48,779 nt of DNA, taken from positions 1 to 48,779 of the forward strand of contig NZ_LGDE01000429.1 of NCBI RefSeq assembly GCF_001279725.1, read 5' to 3'. Under the pieces are notes generated by a model that was not told the DNA's origin, did not search any database, and saw nothing but the letters and a program-made list of their open reading frames with translations. Each line of letters opens with the position of its first letter. Position 1 is the first letter of the stretch. This stretch comes from Streptomyces sp. WM4235. Its GTDB lineage: Bacteria; Actinomycetota; Actinomycetes; Streptomycetales; Streptomycetaceae. The position numbers and the translations under genes were made by a program. Below are positions 8,851 through 16,386 of the stretch, piece by piece.

Positions 8851-10116
8851 ATGTCCTTCCTGCGCCCTCGGTTTCCCGGTGAGCGCGCCCTGGCCGCCGG
8901 GATCGCGATCGACGCGACCGGCAACGGGATGTACGTCCCGTTCAGCCTGGTGTTCTTCCTCCACGTCACCGGATTGCCGCTGGCGCTGATCGGCCTGGTG
9001 CTCACCGTCACCGGGCTGATCGGCATCGCCGCGCTGCCGGTGGCGGGCATCGCCGTCGACCGCTTCGGCGCGCGGAGGGTGCAACTCTTCCTGTACGTCC
9101 TGCGCGGGCTCAGTTTCGCCTGCTTCCCGCTCGCCCACTCGCTGCCCGCCTTCGCCGCGGTGGCGATGCTGGCCGCGATCGGCACCCGGGCCTTCCCCGC
9201 CGCCCTCCAGGCCAGGATCGGGGAACTCGTCGACGGCGAGAACCGGGACCGGATGCAGGCGCTCAGCCGCAGCCTCGGCAACGCCGGACTGGGCATCGGC
9301 ACCCTGATCGCCTCGCTGCTCATCGCCACGTCGGGGGATTCCGGCTACATCGCCGCCGCCTTCCTGAACGCGGCGAGCTTCCTCGTCGCGGCGGTGTTGG
9401 CCGCGCGTACGCCGATCACCGCGCCGGCCGCCCGGGCCCGGGCCGACAAGAGCGGCGGGTACCGGCTGGTCGCCAAGGACCGACCGTTCCTGACGCTGAC
9501 CCTCGCGAACCTGCTGGTGGCGTTCGGCTACACCTCGCTCAGCGTGTTGTTGCCCGTCTACGCCGTCGACTGGCTGCACCTGCCCCAGGGGCTCACCGGT
9601 GTCGCGTTCGTGGTCAACACCGCGCTCTGCGCCACCGTCTCCGTGCCGGTCGCCGCCTTCGCCCGGCGCCGCTTCACGACCCGTACCCGGGCGGCGGCGG
9701 CCGGGGCGGCGCTGTTCGGGACCGGTTTCATCGGGCAGATCGTGCTCGGCACGCTGCGCCCGGAGAACGTGCGGGTGCTGTTGGCCGGGCTGCTGGCGGC
9801 CGTGATCGTCATGACGGTGGGCGAGATGGTGCACAGCACCTTCTCTGGCTCGCTGGCCCAGGCCGCGGCGCCGGAGGCGCTGCGCGGGCGGTACCTCGCC
9901 GGGTACCAGCTGTCCTGGTCCCTGGCGTACGCACTCGCGCCGACCCTGTTCACCGCCCTGATCACCCTCGACGGCCGGTTGCCCTGGGTGCTGGTCGCGT
10001 CCACGACCCTGCTGGGCGCGGGCCTCCTCCTGCGCGTCGAGCGCTCTCTGCGCCCGGAGGTCGTCGCCTTTCCCGCGCCGCCCGTCGAGAGCAAGGCTGC
10101 CGCCGCGAGCCGCTGA
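8851..10116 (+). CDS. MFS transporter 1 (probable exporter)
   Basis: A major facilitator superfamily protein of 421 residues, with about 12 hydrophobic segments and the loop-2/3 signature A-V-D-R-F-G-A-R-R (about 69-77). The start is ATG 8851 with TTGGAG 5 bp before. It sits in the middle of the biosynthetic operon, between ATP-grasp ligase 2 and the third ligase-like gene, so it most likely exports the product and may give self-protection. MFS proteins of this type are often annotated as drug-proton antiporters; the substrate cannot be read from sequence. Confidence 0.88.
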   Translation: MSFLRPRFPGERALAAGIAIDATGNGMYVPFSLVFFLHVTGLPLALIGLVLTVTGLIGIAALPVAGIAVDRFGARRVQLFLYVLRGLSFACFPLAHSLPAFAAVAMLAAIGTRAFPAALQARIGELVDGENRDRMQALSRSLGNAGLGIGTLIASLLIATSGDSGYIAAAFLNAASFLVAAVLAARTPITAPAARARADKSGGYRLVAKDRPFLTLTLANLLVAFGYTSLSVLLPVYAVDWLHLPQGLTGVAFVVNTALCATVSVPVAAFARRRFTTRTRAAAAGAALFGTGFIGQIVLGTLRPENVRVLLAGLLAAVIVMTVGEMVHSTFSGSLAQAAAPEALRGRYLAGYQLSWSLAYALAPTLFTALITLDGRLPWVLVASTTLLGAGLLLRVERSLRPEVVAFPAPPVESKAAAASR

Positions 10117-10212
10117 CCGCCGGACCGGCCCCGGCACGACCGATCGGCGCGCGCCGGTCATCACCTGACAACCAATCGACCCACATCGCACAGAAGTCAG
10201 AAAGAGGTTCGC

Positions 10213-11589
10213 ATGGATCGCGTCGCCTTGACCGAGGAGTACCTGGCCGAGCTGGCCGGCGGCAACCTGAAGACGAGCGAGCTGCTGGGAGGACTGCCGC
10301 AGAACAAGATCCTCAACAGCGACAAGCCCAACGGCATGGGGTCGTGGCTCTCGCGGCCCCTGTTCCTCGGCCGCGACGAGCACACCCGACTCGCGGGTGA
10401 CCTGGACAACCTGCTGAACGCCCTGTCCAGCCTCCCCGACCGCCTCTTCGGCGGGGACTTCGCCGCGTTCGCGAGCGCGGGCGGCCTGAACGAGGTGCAG
10501 GTCGCCGCCGTCATGCGCAACCGGGGCGCGAGGATGACCCGCCAGACCCGGGCGGACCTGATCTGCGACGAGGCCGGCTTCAAGCTGCTGGAGTTGAACA
10601 TCGGCAGCGCGGTCGGCGGCATGGACAACGTGGACGTGTGTCGTGAGCTGCTCGCGCACCCGGTGCTCGCGGAGTTCGCCGAGCGGCACGGGCTCACCTT
10701 CATGGACTCGCTGCGCGAGCAGGTCAACAACATCCTGGTGGAGAGCGGGTTCGCCCCGGGGGACCGCCCGGTGGTCGCGCTGACGGAGTGGCCGAGCGTC
10801 TTCGAGGACGAGATCCCGTACATGACGCAGTTGTGCGAGCGCTGGGGCGAACTGGGCCTGGACGCCTCCCCCTGCCACCTCGGGCAGCTGGAGGTGCGCG
10901 ACGGTCGGGTGTGGCTCGGCGAGAAGCCGGTGGACATCATCGTGCGCACGTTCCTGATCCGGGACCTGCTGACTCCCGGCGCGGAGGAGCTGACCGCGCC
11001 CGTCTTCGACGCGGCGAACCGGGGCGAGGTCAAGATCTTCACCCCGCTGGACACCACCGCGTACGCCAGCAAGGGCGCCCTCGCGATGCTGTCGGACGAG
11101 GAGAACCGCGGGCTGTTCAGCGCCGAGGAGCTGGCCAGTCTGGACCGCATCCTGCCGTGGACGCGGATGGTGCGGCCGGGTCTGGTGACCCTGGAGAACG
11201 GTGAGCGCGTCGACCTCGTCTCCTACGCCGTGGAGCACCAGACGGACCTGGTGCTGAAGCCGACGTCGCTGTCCGGCGGCAAGGGGGTCGTACTCGGCTG
11301 GTCCGACGACCTGACGCCCGAGCAGTGGCGGGAGCAGATCGCCCTGGCGCTGGAGAGCCCGTACGTCATCCAGCGCAGGATCCGCTCCGTCCTGGAGTCG
11401 GTGCCCGTGGACGAGGACGGCACCCTGGGTCGGTTCCGGCCGGTGTGGGGCGTGGTCACGGGTGTCAACGGCTTCACCGGCGCCAGTGTCCGGGCCATCC
11501 CGGAAGCCGCCGGGGACGTCGTGGTGAACGTGGTGAACGGGGCGCACGTGGGCGGGGTGCTGCACCAGACGGCCGGTTCCGGCGCCTGA
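10213..11589 (+). CDS. ATP-grasp-like protein (third ligase-like enzyme)
   Basis: The 458-residue protein lacks a clear N-terminal ATP-grasp layout, but its C-terminal third has a nucleotide-binding signature, D-L-V-L-K-P-T-S-L-S-G-G-K-G-V-V-L (about 344-360). An E-L-N-I-G-S-A segment lies near residue 131, in the first half. This order (glutathionylspermidine-synthase-like segment first, Lys loop late) resembles circularly permuted ATP-grasp proteins. Such proteins form amide bonds or act on peptides. It is the last gene of the plus-strand operon, 96 bp after the MFS gene, and is followed by a strong hairpin terminator. GAGG precedes the ATG. A role as a third ligase of the pathway is inferred from context; a degenerate non-catalytic partner is also possible. 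Confidence 0.72.
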   Translation: MDRVALTEEYLAELAGGNLKTSELLGGLPQNKILNSDKPNGMGSWLSRPLFLGRDEHTRLAGDLDNLLNALSSLPDRLFGGDFAAFASAGGLNEVQVAAVMRNRGARMTRQTRADLICDEAGFKLLELNIGSAVGGMDNVDVCRELLAHPVLAEFAERHGLTFMDSLREQVNNILVESGFAPGDRPVVALTEWPSVFEDEIPYMTQLCERWGELGLDASPCHLGQLEVRDGRVWLGEKPVDIIVRTFLIRDLLTPGAEELTAPVFDAANRGEVKIFTPLDTTAYASKGALAMLSDEENRGLFSAEELASLDRILPWTRMVRPGLVTLENGERVDLVSYAVEHQTDLVLKPTSLSGGKGVVLGWSDDLTPEQWREQIALALESPYVIQRRIRSVLESVPVDEDGTLGRFRPVWGVVTGVNGFTGASVRAIPEAAGDVVVNVVNGAHVGGVLHQTAGSGA

Positions 11590-11609
11590 CCCCGCCCACC
11601 GGCCTCGTC

Positions 11610-11645
11610 GGCCCCCGGCTCCGTGGTGACACGGTGTCGGGGGCC
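11610..11645. terminator. Hairpin terminator between convergent genes
   Basis: An 8-bp outer stem (GGCCCCCG with CGGGGGCC) and a 5-bp inner stem (CCGTG with CACGG) enclose a GTGA loop, interrupted by a 3x3 internal bulge. It lies between the plus-strand ATP-grasp-like gene (ends 11589) and the minus-strand FAD oxidase gene (ends 11691). No long U-run follows, as is usual in Streptomyces, and it may work in both directions. Confidence 0.75.
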
Positions 11646-11690
11646 TTCGCGCGCGGTGGGGCCGGTCGGTCGGGCCCCGCCCTCGGGGCG

Positions 11691-13055
11691 TCAGTCGCGG
11701 TCGGGGAAGAGGGTGTGCGGGCTGAGCAGGTGGTCGGGGTCCAGGGCCGCCTTCACGGAACGCATGACGGCGATGTCCGCGGCGGACCGGGTGAGGTGCA
11801 GGTGGCGGGACTTGGCCCGGCCGATCCCGTGCTCGGCGCTGATGCTGCCGCCGGCGGCGGCCACGCGGCCGAGCACGGCCTCGGTGACCGCCTCCTCGTC
11901 GTCCGGCGCGACGTCGAGGAGGTTGACGTGCACGTTGCCCTCGGCGAGGTGGCCGAAAAGGTACGGCGTGGCCCGGCCGGCGAGCAGGGCGGGCAGCTCG
12001 GCGGCGAACGCGGGGAGATCGGCGAGGGGGACGGTGACGTCCAGTTTCAGCGGGATCCCGGCGGCGTTCAGGGACTCGGTGTGCCGTTCGCGGTAGGCGG
12101 CGAGCCGGCGGCTGTCGGAGGCCGTCCGGGCGACGGCCACCTCCCGTGCGGGCGCCTTCTCCAGTGCGTCGGCGAGTTCCTCGGCCGGGCCGCGCCGGCC
12201 CGCGCACTCGACCAGCAGGTAGACGGGGTGGGTGGTGCGGAAGGGAGCGGGGAGTCCGCTCTTGTCCAGGACGAGGGCCAGGCCGTCGGCCGTGAAGAAC
12301 TCGACCAGTTCGAGGGATTCGAGCCGGCGCAGGTCCGTCAGGAGACTGACGGCGGCGTCGAGCGAGTCGAGGGCGAGCAGGGCGGTGACCCGTCGGGGCA
12401 GGTGCGGGACCAGTGCGAGTCGGGCCCGGGTGATGACGGCCAGGGTGCCCTCGCTGCCGACCAGCAGGCCGGTGAGGTCGTAGCCGGTGTTGTCCTTGGG
12501 CAGACCGGCCAGCCGGTCCAGGACGCTGCCGTCGGCGAGGACCGCTTCCACTCCGACGACGTTGGCGCGCGTGGTGCCGTACCGCACGACGCGTTCGCCG
12601 CCCGCGTTGGTGGCGATCATGCCGCCCAGGGTGGCCGAGTCACGGGAGGCCAGGTCGACCCCGAACTCCAGCTCCCGCGAGGCGACGTGCCGCCGCACCG
12701 CGGCGAGCGGGACGCCCGCGCCGACCGTGACCCGGCGCGCGGCCACGTCGATCGGTCCGAGTGCGGTGAGCCGGCGCGTCGAGAGGACGACTTCGGTTCC
12801 GGAAGGGTCGGGGACCGAGCCGCCGACCAGGCCGGTGTTGCCGCCCTGCGGGACGATCGGGACGCCTGCGGCGTGGCACGACCGCATCACCTCGGCGACC
12901 TGGGCGGTGTCGGCGGGGCGCACCACCAGCCGGGACCGGCCGACCCAGCGGCCGGTGAAATCGCTCTCGTGGGAGGCGCGCAGCGACGGGTCGGTCAGCA
13001 CGTGGGCGTCCCCGACCACGGCCGAGAGCCGGGTGGCGAGCGGGTCGGGTTCCAT
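11691..13055 (-). CDS. FAD-linked oxidase / D-2-hydroxyacid dehydrogenase (GlcD family)
   Basis: This 454-residue flavoprotein of the VAO/PCMH type oxidises 2-hydroxy acids such as D-lactate, glycolate or D-2-hydroxyglutarate. The FAD-binding motif P-Q-G-G-N-T-G-L-V-G-G is at about 67-77, and the N-A-G-G-E region contacts the pyrophosphate. The FAD-oxidase C-terminal domain has H-L-A-E-G-N-V-H-V-N, carrying the metal and substrate histidines, and the terminal S-A-E-H-G-I-G signature. Length is normal for GlcD/DLD proteins. The start is ATG 13055; the first AGGA-like site is rather far upstream (about 15 bp). It follows an ArsR-like regulator gene by 41 bp on the same strand and is probably co-transcribed. 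It may be primary metabolism rather than part of either natural-product pathway. Confidence 0.9.
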   Translation of the reverse strand: MEPDPLATRLSAVVGDAHVLTDPSLRASHESDFTGRWVGRSRLVVRPADTAQVAEVMRSCHAAGVPIVPQGGNTGLVGGSVPDPSGTEVVLSTRRLTALGPIDVAARRVTVGAGVPLAAVRRHVASRELEFGVDLASRDSATLGGMIATNAGGERVVRYGTTRANVVGVEAVLADGSVLDRLAGLPKDNTGYDLTGLLVGSEGTLAVITRARLALVPHLPRRVTALLALDSLDAAVSLLTDLRRLESLELVEFFTADGLALVLDKSGLPAPFRTTHPVYLLVECAGRRGPAEELADALEKAPAREVAVARTASDSRRLAAYRERHTESLNAAGIPLKLDVTVPLADLPAFAAELPALLAGRATPYLFGHLAEGNVHVNLLDVAPDDEEAVTEAVLGRVAAAGGSISAEHGIGRAKSRHLHLTRSAADIAVMRSVKAALDPDHLLSPHTLFPDRD

Positions 13056-13096
13056 GGGGGGTCGGTCGGTCCTCTCGGTCCTGGGGGGCTTGCCGA

Positions 13097-14092
13097 TCAG
13101 GTGGGGGCGCCGGCGAGGATGGATTCCCCGACGGTGGTGCGGGCGTAGAGCACCGAGCGGCCGGCCCGGTGGGCGCTGACCAGACCCGCGTCGCGCAGCG
13201 CCGTGAGGTACTGGGACACCCCGGCCGTGGATATGCCGGTGCGGTGGGCCAGTTCGGTGGTGGACGCCGGAGCGTCGAGCTCGGTCAGCAGCAGGGTTCG
13301 TGAGCGGCCGAGCACGGCGGCGATGGCGTCGGTCCGGGCGACCGGCCGGGACTCCCACAGCGGGCCGATCCCCCGTGCCGGGTAGGCGAGTTGGGGCGGA
13401 TCCGGCAGTCTCACCCGGGTCAGGACCCGGGGTCCGGCGAAGGCCGAGGGGACCAGCAGCAGGCCCGCGCCCGCCGTCTTGCGGGACAGGGTCCGCTGCC
13501 GGCGGACCATCCGCAGCCCGTTGTCGACCCAACTCAGCGACACGTGGAGTTCGTTGAAGAGGCGGCCGGCGCCGTGCTCGGCGACCTGCCGGGCCCGGTG
13601 GAAGACGTCGGCTTCGAGCACGGTCCGGATCCGGGCCCAGTAGGGGGCGAGCGCCAGTTCCCAGTACGCCTCGATCTCCTCGCAGACACGTGCCAACTGG
13701 GGCCGCGGCTCGGCGTACAGGGCCCGCAACCGGGGCCCGCGCGAGCTCATGTGCTTCTCCAAGTGGTCGAGGTCCTGGCGGACCCGCTCGTCCGGCTCCT
13801 CCCGGATCGCCGCCAGTTCCTCCACGAGGGTGGGCGCCGCGCCGGGGGGCGCGGGGGTGAGGAAGTCGGGGAGGTAGCGCGCGGGCGGGATCAGCTCGGC
13901 GAGCCAGCCCCGGTCCAGGCCCGCCGCCTCGACGCGTGGCCGCACCTGTTCGACCCAGGGCCCGTGGACGGGGTGGGCGAGGCCGGAGCGCAGCAACCGG
14001 AAGCTGGTCACGACCTCCCACATCGGAGAGACGGCGAACCGCATCTGTGCCAGGTCACTTGCCGAGAACGCCAACTCCGCCACGACAACCAC
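13097..14092 (-). CDS. ArsR-like transcriptional regulator with DUF5937-type N-terminus
   Basis: A 331-residue regulator. The first about 250 residues look like the DUF5937-type domain common in actinobacteria, with the start F-S-A-S-D-L-A-Q-M-R-F-A. The C-terminal about 80 residues form a winged helix-turn-helix: ArsR-type helices T-E-L-A-H-R-T-G-I-S-T-A-G-V-S-Q-Y-L, then L-R-D-A-G-L-V and a wing with R-S-V-L-Y. No clustered Cys metal site is visible, so it probably does not sense metal. The start is uncertain: GTG at 14092 or at 14083; the nearby ATG at 14097 is out of frame. It is divergent from the MFS gene at 14157 over only 64 bp, so it very likely controls that promoter and its own (inference). 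Confidence 0.88.
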   Translation of the reverse strand: MVVVAELAFSASDLAQMRFAVSPMWEVVTSFRLLRSGLAHPVHGPWVEQVRPRVEAAGLDRGWLAELIPPARYLPDFLTPAPPGAAPTLVEELAAIREEPDERVRQDLDHLEKHMSSRGPRLRALYAEPRPQLARVCEEIEAYWELALAPYWARIRTVLEADVFHRARQVAEHGAGRLFNELHVSLSWVDNGLRMVRRQRTLSRKTAGAGLLLVPSAFAGPRVLTRVRLPDPPQLAYPARGIGPLWESRPVARTDAIAAVLGRSRTLLLTELDAPASTTELAHRTGISTAGVSQYLTALRDAGLVSAHRAGRSVLYARTTVGESILAGAPT

Positions 14093-14156
14093 CCCATGGA
14101 TTCAAGCATTTCTTAATCAATGGCCTTCAGCGTACAGCGGCGGGAGGATCCGGCAC
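14093..14156. promoter_or_regulatory. Divergent promoter and operator candidate (regulator / MFS)
   Basis: A 64-bp region between the ArsR-like regulator and MFS gene 2. An A/T-rich segment at 14100-14121 (ATTCAAGCATTTCTTAATCA and flanks) stands out in the GC-rich DNA and contains an imperfect dyad, TTCAAG-N5-CTTAAT. Its size and position suit a winged-helix repressor. GGGAGGA before the MFS ATG is a strong ribosome site. Confidence 0.45.
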
Positions 14157-15383
14157 ATGCTCTCCACCTTCAGTGGGCTGCCCCGCACAGCCTGGATCGT
14201 CTTCGCGGGCACGATCGTCAACCGACTCGGTTTCATGGTCACCCCCTTCCTGGTCTACTACCTGGGATCGCGCGGGATCAGCACCTCCGACGTCCCCTAC
14301 GTGCTGGGGGCCCTGGGGGCCGGCAACCTGGTCGGCCCGCTCCTCGGCGGTTTCCTGGCCGACCGCAGCGGCCGGCGCGCGACGATGGTCATCGGACTCG
14401 TCGGTGTCGCCGCCTCGCACGGCCTGCTGTTCGTCGCCCCGAACCTGCTGAGCCTCATGCTCACGGCCGCGCTCCTGAGCGTCACCGGCAGCCTCGTCGG
14501 TCCGGCCGCCTCCGCGCTGGTCGCCGACGCGGTCGACAAGGACCGGCGCCGGGCCGCGTTCTCGCTGGTCCACTGGGCGGTCAACATCGGTACGGCGGGC
14601 GCCGGCATGCTCGGCGGGTTCCTGGCCACCAAGGGGTACTGGCTGCTGTTCACGGTGGACGCGGCGACCTCGCTCGTCTACGCGGTGATCGCGGCCACGA
14701 TGCTGCCCCGGGGAACCGGCCCGAAGGCGGCCGGTCCCAAGGCCGGCGCCGGCGGGGCCGGTTACGGCGTGGTCTACCGGGACCGTCTGATGCGGGGCTT
14801 GCTGCCGCTGTTCGCCACCTCCGTCGCGATCTACTGCCTGATCGAGGCGAGCCTGCCGCTCGCCATCCGCGACGACGGCCTCTCCCCCACCGTCCTCGGC
14901 CTGATGTTCGCGCTCAACGCCGCGTTGGTCGTCATATTGCAGCCGATCGCGACGGCCGTGCTCGCCGACGTGAAGCCGCTGCCGGTCTACGTCTCGGCCA
15001 GCGTCCTGGTCGCCCTCGGCGTCGCGCTGACCGGTGTCGCCGACACCCCCTGGGCGTACGCCGGTACGGTGGCCCTGTGGTCCCTCGGCGAGGCGTCCCT
15101 CGGGGGCCTGCACTCGTCGATCATCCAGAGCATCGCCCCGGAGGACGCGCGGGCCCGCTACCAGGGAGCCTTCCAGTGGGCCTGCGGCATCGCCCGGTTC
15201 ACCGCGCTGACCGCCGGCACCGCGGTCTACGCCCACGCCGGTCCCGCCGTCCTCTGGTGGATCGCCGCCGTGGCGGGTGTGGCCGCCTCACTCACGGTCG
15301 GCGCCCTCGGCCCCATGATCAACCGCCGGCACACCGCCATCGAACAGGCCGCAGCGGCGGACTCCGCGCCCGTCGCCGGCTGA
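14157..15383 (+). CDS. MFS transporter 2
   Basis: A 408-residue major facilitator with 12 predicted membrane segments and the loop-2/3 motif F-L-A-D-R-S-G-R-R (about 65-73). ATG 14157 is preceded by GGGAGGA at 8 bp. It is divergent from the ArsR-like regulator and 20 bp upstream of a siderophore-interacting protein gene. This arrangement is frequently seen for siderophore or drug transport genes. Coupling to a ferric-siderophore reductase suggests it may handle a siderophore, but the family alone does not tell import from export. Confidence 0.88.
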   Translation: MLSTFSGLPRTAWIVFAGTIVNRLGFMVTPFLVYYLGSRGISTSDVPYVLGALGAGNLVGPLLGGFLADRSGRRATMVIGLVGVAASHGLLFVAPNLLSLMLTAALLSVTGSLVGPAASALVADAVDKDRRRAAFSLVHWAVNIGTAGAGMLGGFLATKGYWLLFTVDAATSLVYAVIAATMLPRGTGPKAAGPKAGAGGAGYGVVYRDRLMRGLLPLFATSVAIYCLIEASLPLAIRDDGLSPTVLGLMFALNAALVVILQPIATAVLADVKPLPVYVSASVLVALGVALTGVADTPWAYAGTVALWSLGEASLGGLHSSIIQSIAPEDARARYQGAFQWACGIARFTALTAGTAVYAHAGPAVLWWIAAVAGVAASLTVGALGPMINRRHTAIEQAAAADSAPVAG

Positions 15384-15403
15384 ACCACCGAAAAGGAACG
15401 GCA

Positions 15404-16246
15404 ATGCCTGAAGCACAACCGAGGAAGAGGGTCGTCCACCGCGGACGGGTCCTGCGGACCGAGCGGATCGCACCCGCGATGGTCCGGATCGTCCTGCACG
15501 GCGAAGGACTCCGGGAGTTCAGCGCCGGGCGGTTCACCGACCACTACGTCAAGATGCACTTCCCGCCGCCGGGCGTGGAGTACGCGGACCCCACCGACAT
15601 CCCCGCGATCCGCCGCGATCACCCGAGGGAGGAATGGCCGCGGACCAGGACGTACAGCGTGCGCGACTGGGACGCCGGGACCGGGCGGCTGACCATCGAC
15701 TTCGTGGTCCACGGCACCGCCGGAGTGGCGGGCCCCTGGGCGGCGGCGGCCCAACCGGGCGACGAGGTGGTCTTCTCCGGGCCGGGCGGCGGCTACGCCC
15801 CGGACACCGAGGCCGACTGGCACCTGCTCGCCGGGGACGAGAGCGCCCTGCCCGCCATCGCGGCGGCCCTGGAGGCGATGCCCGCGGACGCCGTGGTGCG
15901 TGCGTTCGTCGAGGTGGACGGCCCGGCGGACGAGCAGCCGCTCTCCTCGCCGGCCCGGGTGGAGACGACCTGGCTGCACCGCGGGGCGCGGCCCGTCGGC
16001 GAGGCCCTGGTCGAGGCGGTGACCGGGCTGGAGTTCCCCGCCGGATCGCCGCAGGTCTTCGTGCACGGCGAGGCGCACTTCGTCCGGGAGCTCCGCCGGT
16101 ACCTGCGGGTCGACCGCGCCCTTCCGCCCGCTTCGCTGTCGGTGTCCGGCTACTGGCGGCGGGGCGCGGACGAGGAGGCGTGGCAGGCCACCAAGGGCGA
16201 GGGGAACAGCGATCCCGTCCCCGCCGCACCGGCCGCCACCGGCTGA
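15404..16246 (+). CDS. Siderophore-interacting protein (FAD-dependent ferric reductase)
   Basis: The 280-residue protein belongs to the SIP/ViuB family, cytoplasmic flavoproteins that release iron from ferric siderophores by reduction. An N-terminal FAD-binding barrel carries the R-T-Y-S-V-R motif (about 77-82). The C-terminal SIP domain has A-G-D-E-S-A-L-P-A-I, typical of the NAD(P)H site, and the V-S-G-Y-W-R-R-G motif near the end. The ATG at 15404 follows AAAAGGAA. It is co-oriented with MFS gene 2 (gap 20 bp), and a perfect hairpin terminator follows. No siderophore biosynthesis genes are seen nearby, so it may serve iron uptake in general. Confidence 0.9.
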   Translation: MPEAQPRKRVVHRGRVLRTERIAPAMVRIVLHGEGLREFSAGRFTDHYVKMHFPPPGVEYADPTDIPAIRRDHPREEWPRTRTYSVRDWDAGTGRLTIDFVVHGTAGVAGPWAAAAQPGDEVVFSGPGGGYAPDTEADWHLLAGDESALPAIAAALEAMPADAVVRAFVEVDGPADEQPLSSPARVETTWLHRGARPVGEALVEAVTGLEFPAGSPQVFVHGEAHFVRELRRYLRVDRALPPASLSVSGYWRRGADEEAWQATKGEGNSDPVPAAPAATG

Positions 16247-16290
16247 CCGGCGGCGCCGACGTCGACCGGCCCCGGTCGCCTCTCCCGCCA

Positions 16291-16340
16291 CACGCACTGC
16301 GGGGCCCACCCCCGACCGGGGGTGGGCCCCGCAGTGCGTG
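16291..16340. terminator. Perfect 23-bp hairpin terminator (bidirectional)
   Basis: A perfect 23-bp inverted repeat (left arm 16291-16313, right arm 16318-16340) is separated by a GACC loop. It lies between the plus-strand SIP gene (ends 16246) and the convergent membrane glycosyltransferase gene (ends 16387). It is one of the strongest hairpins in the window and probably terminates both transcripts. Confidence 0.9.
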
Positions 16341-16386
16341 TCCCACCGGTGTGGCGGTGGTACGGACGGGCGTCGGGCCGGACGGG

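Noticed and set aside
16291..16340. Insertion sequence end or attachment site
   Set aside because: The perfect inverted repeat sits exactly between convergent gene ends with a 4-nt loop and is best explained as a terminator.
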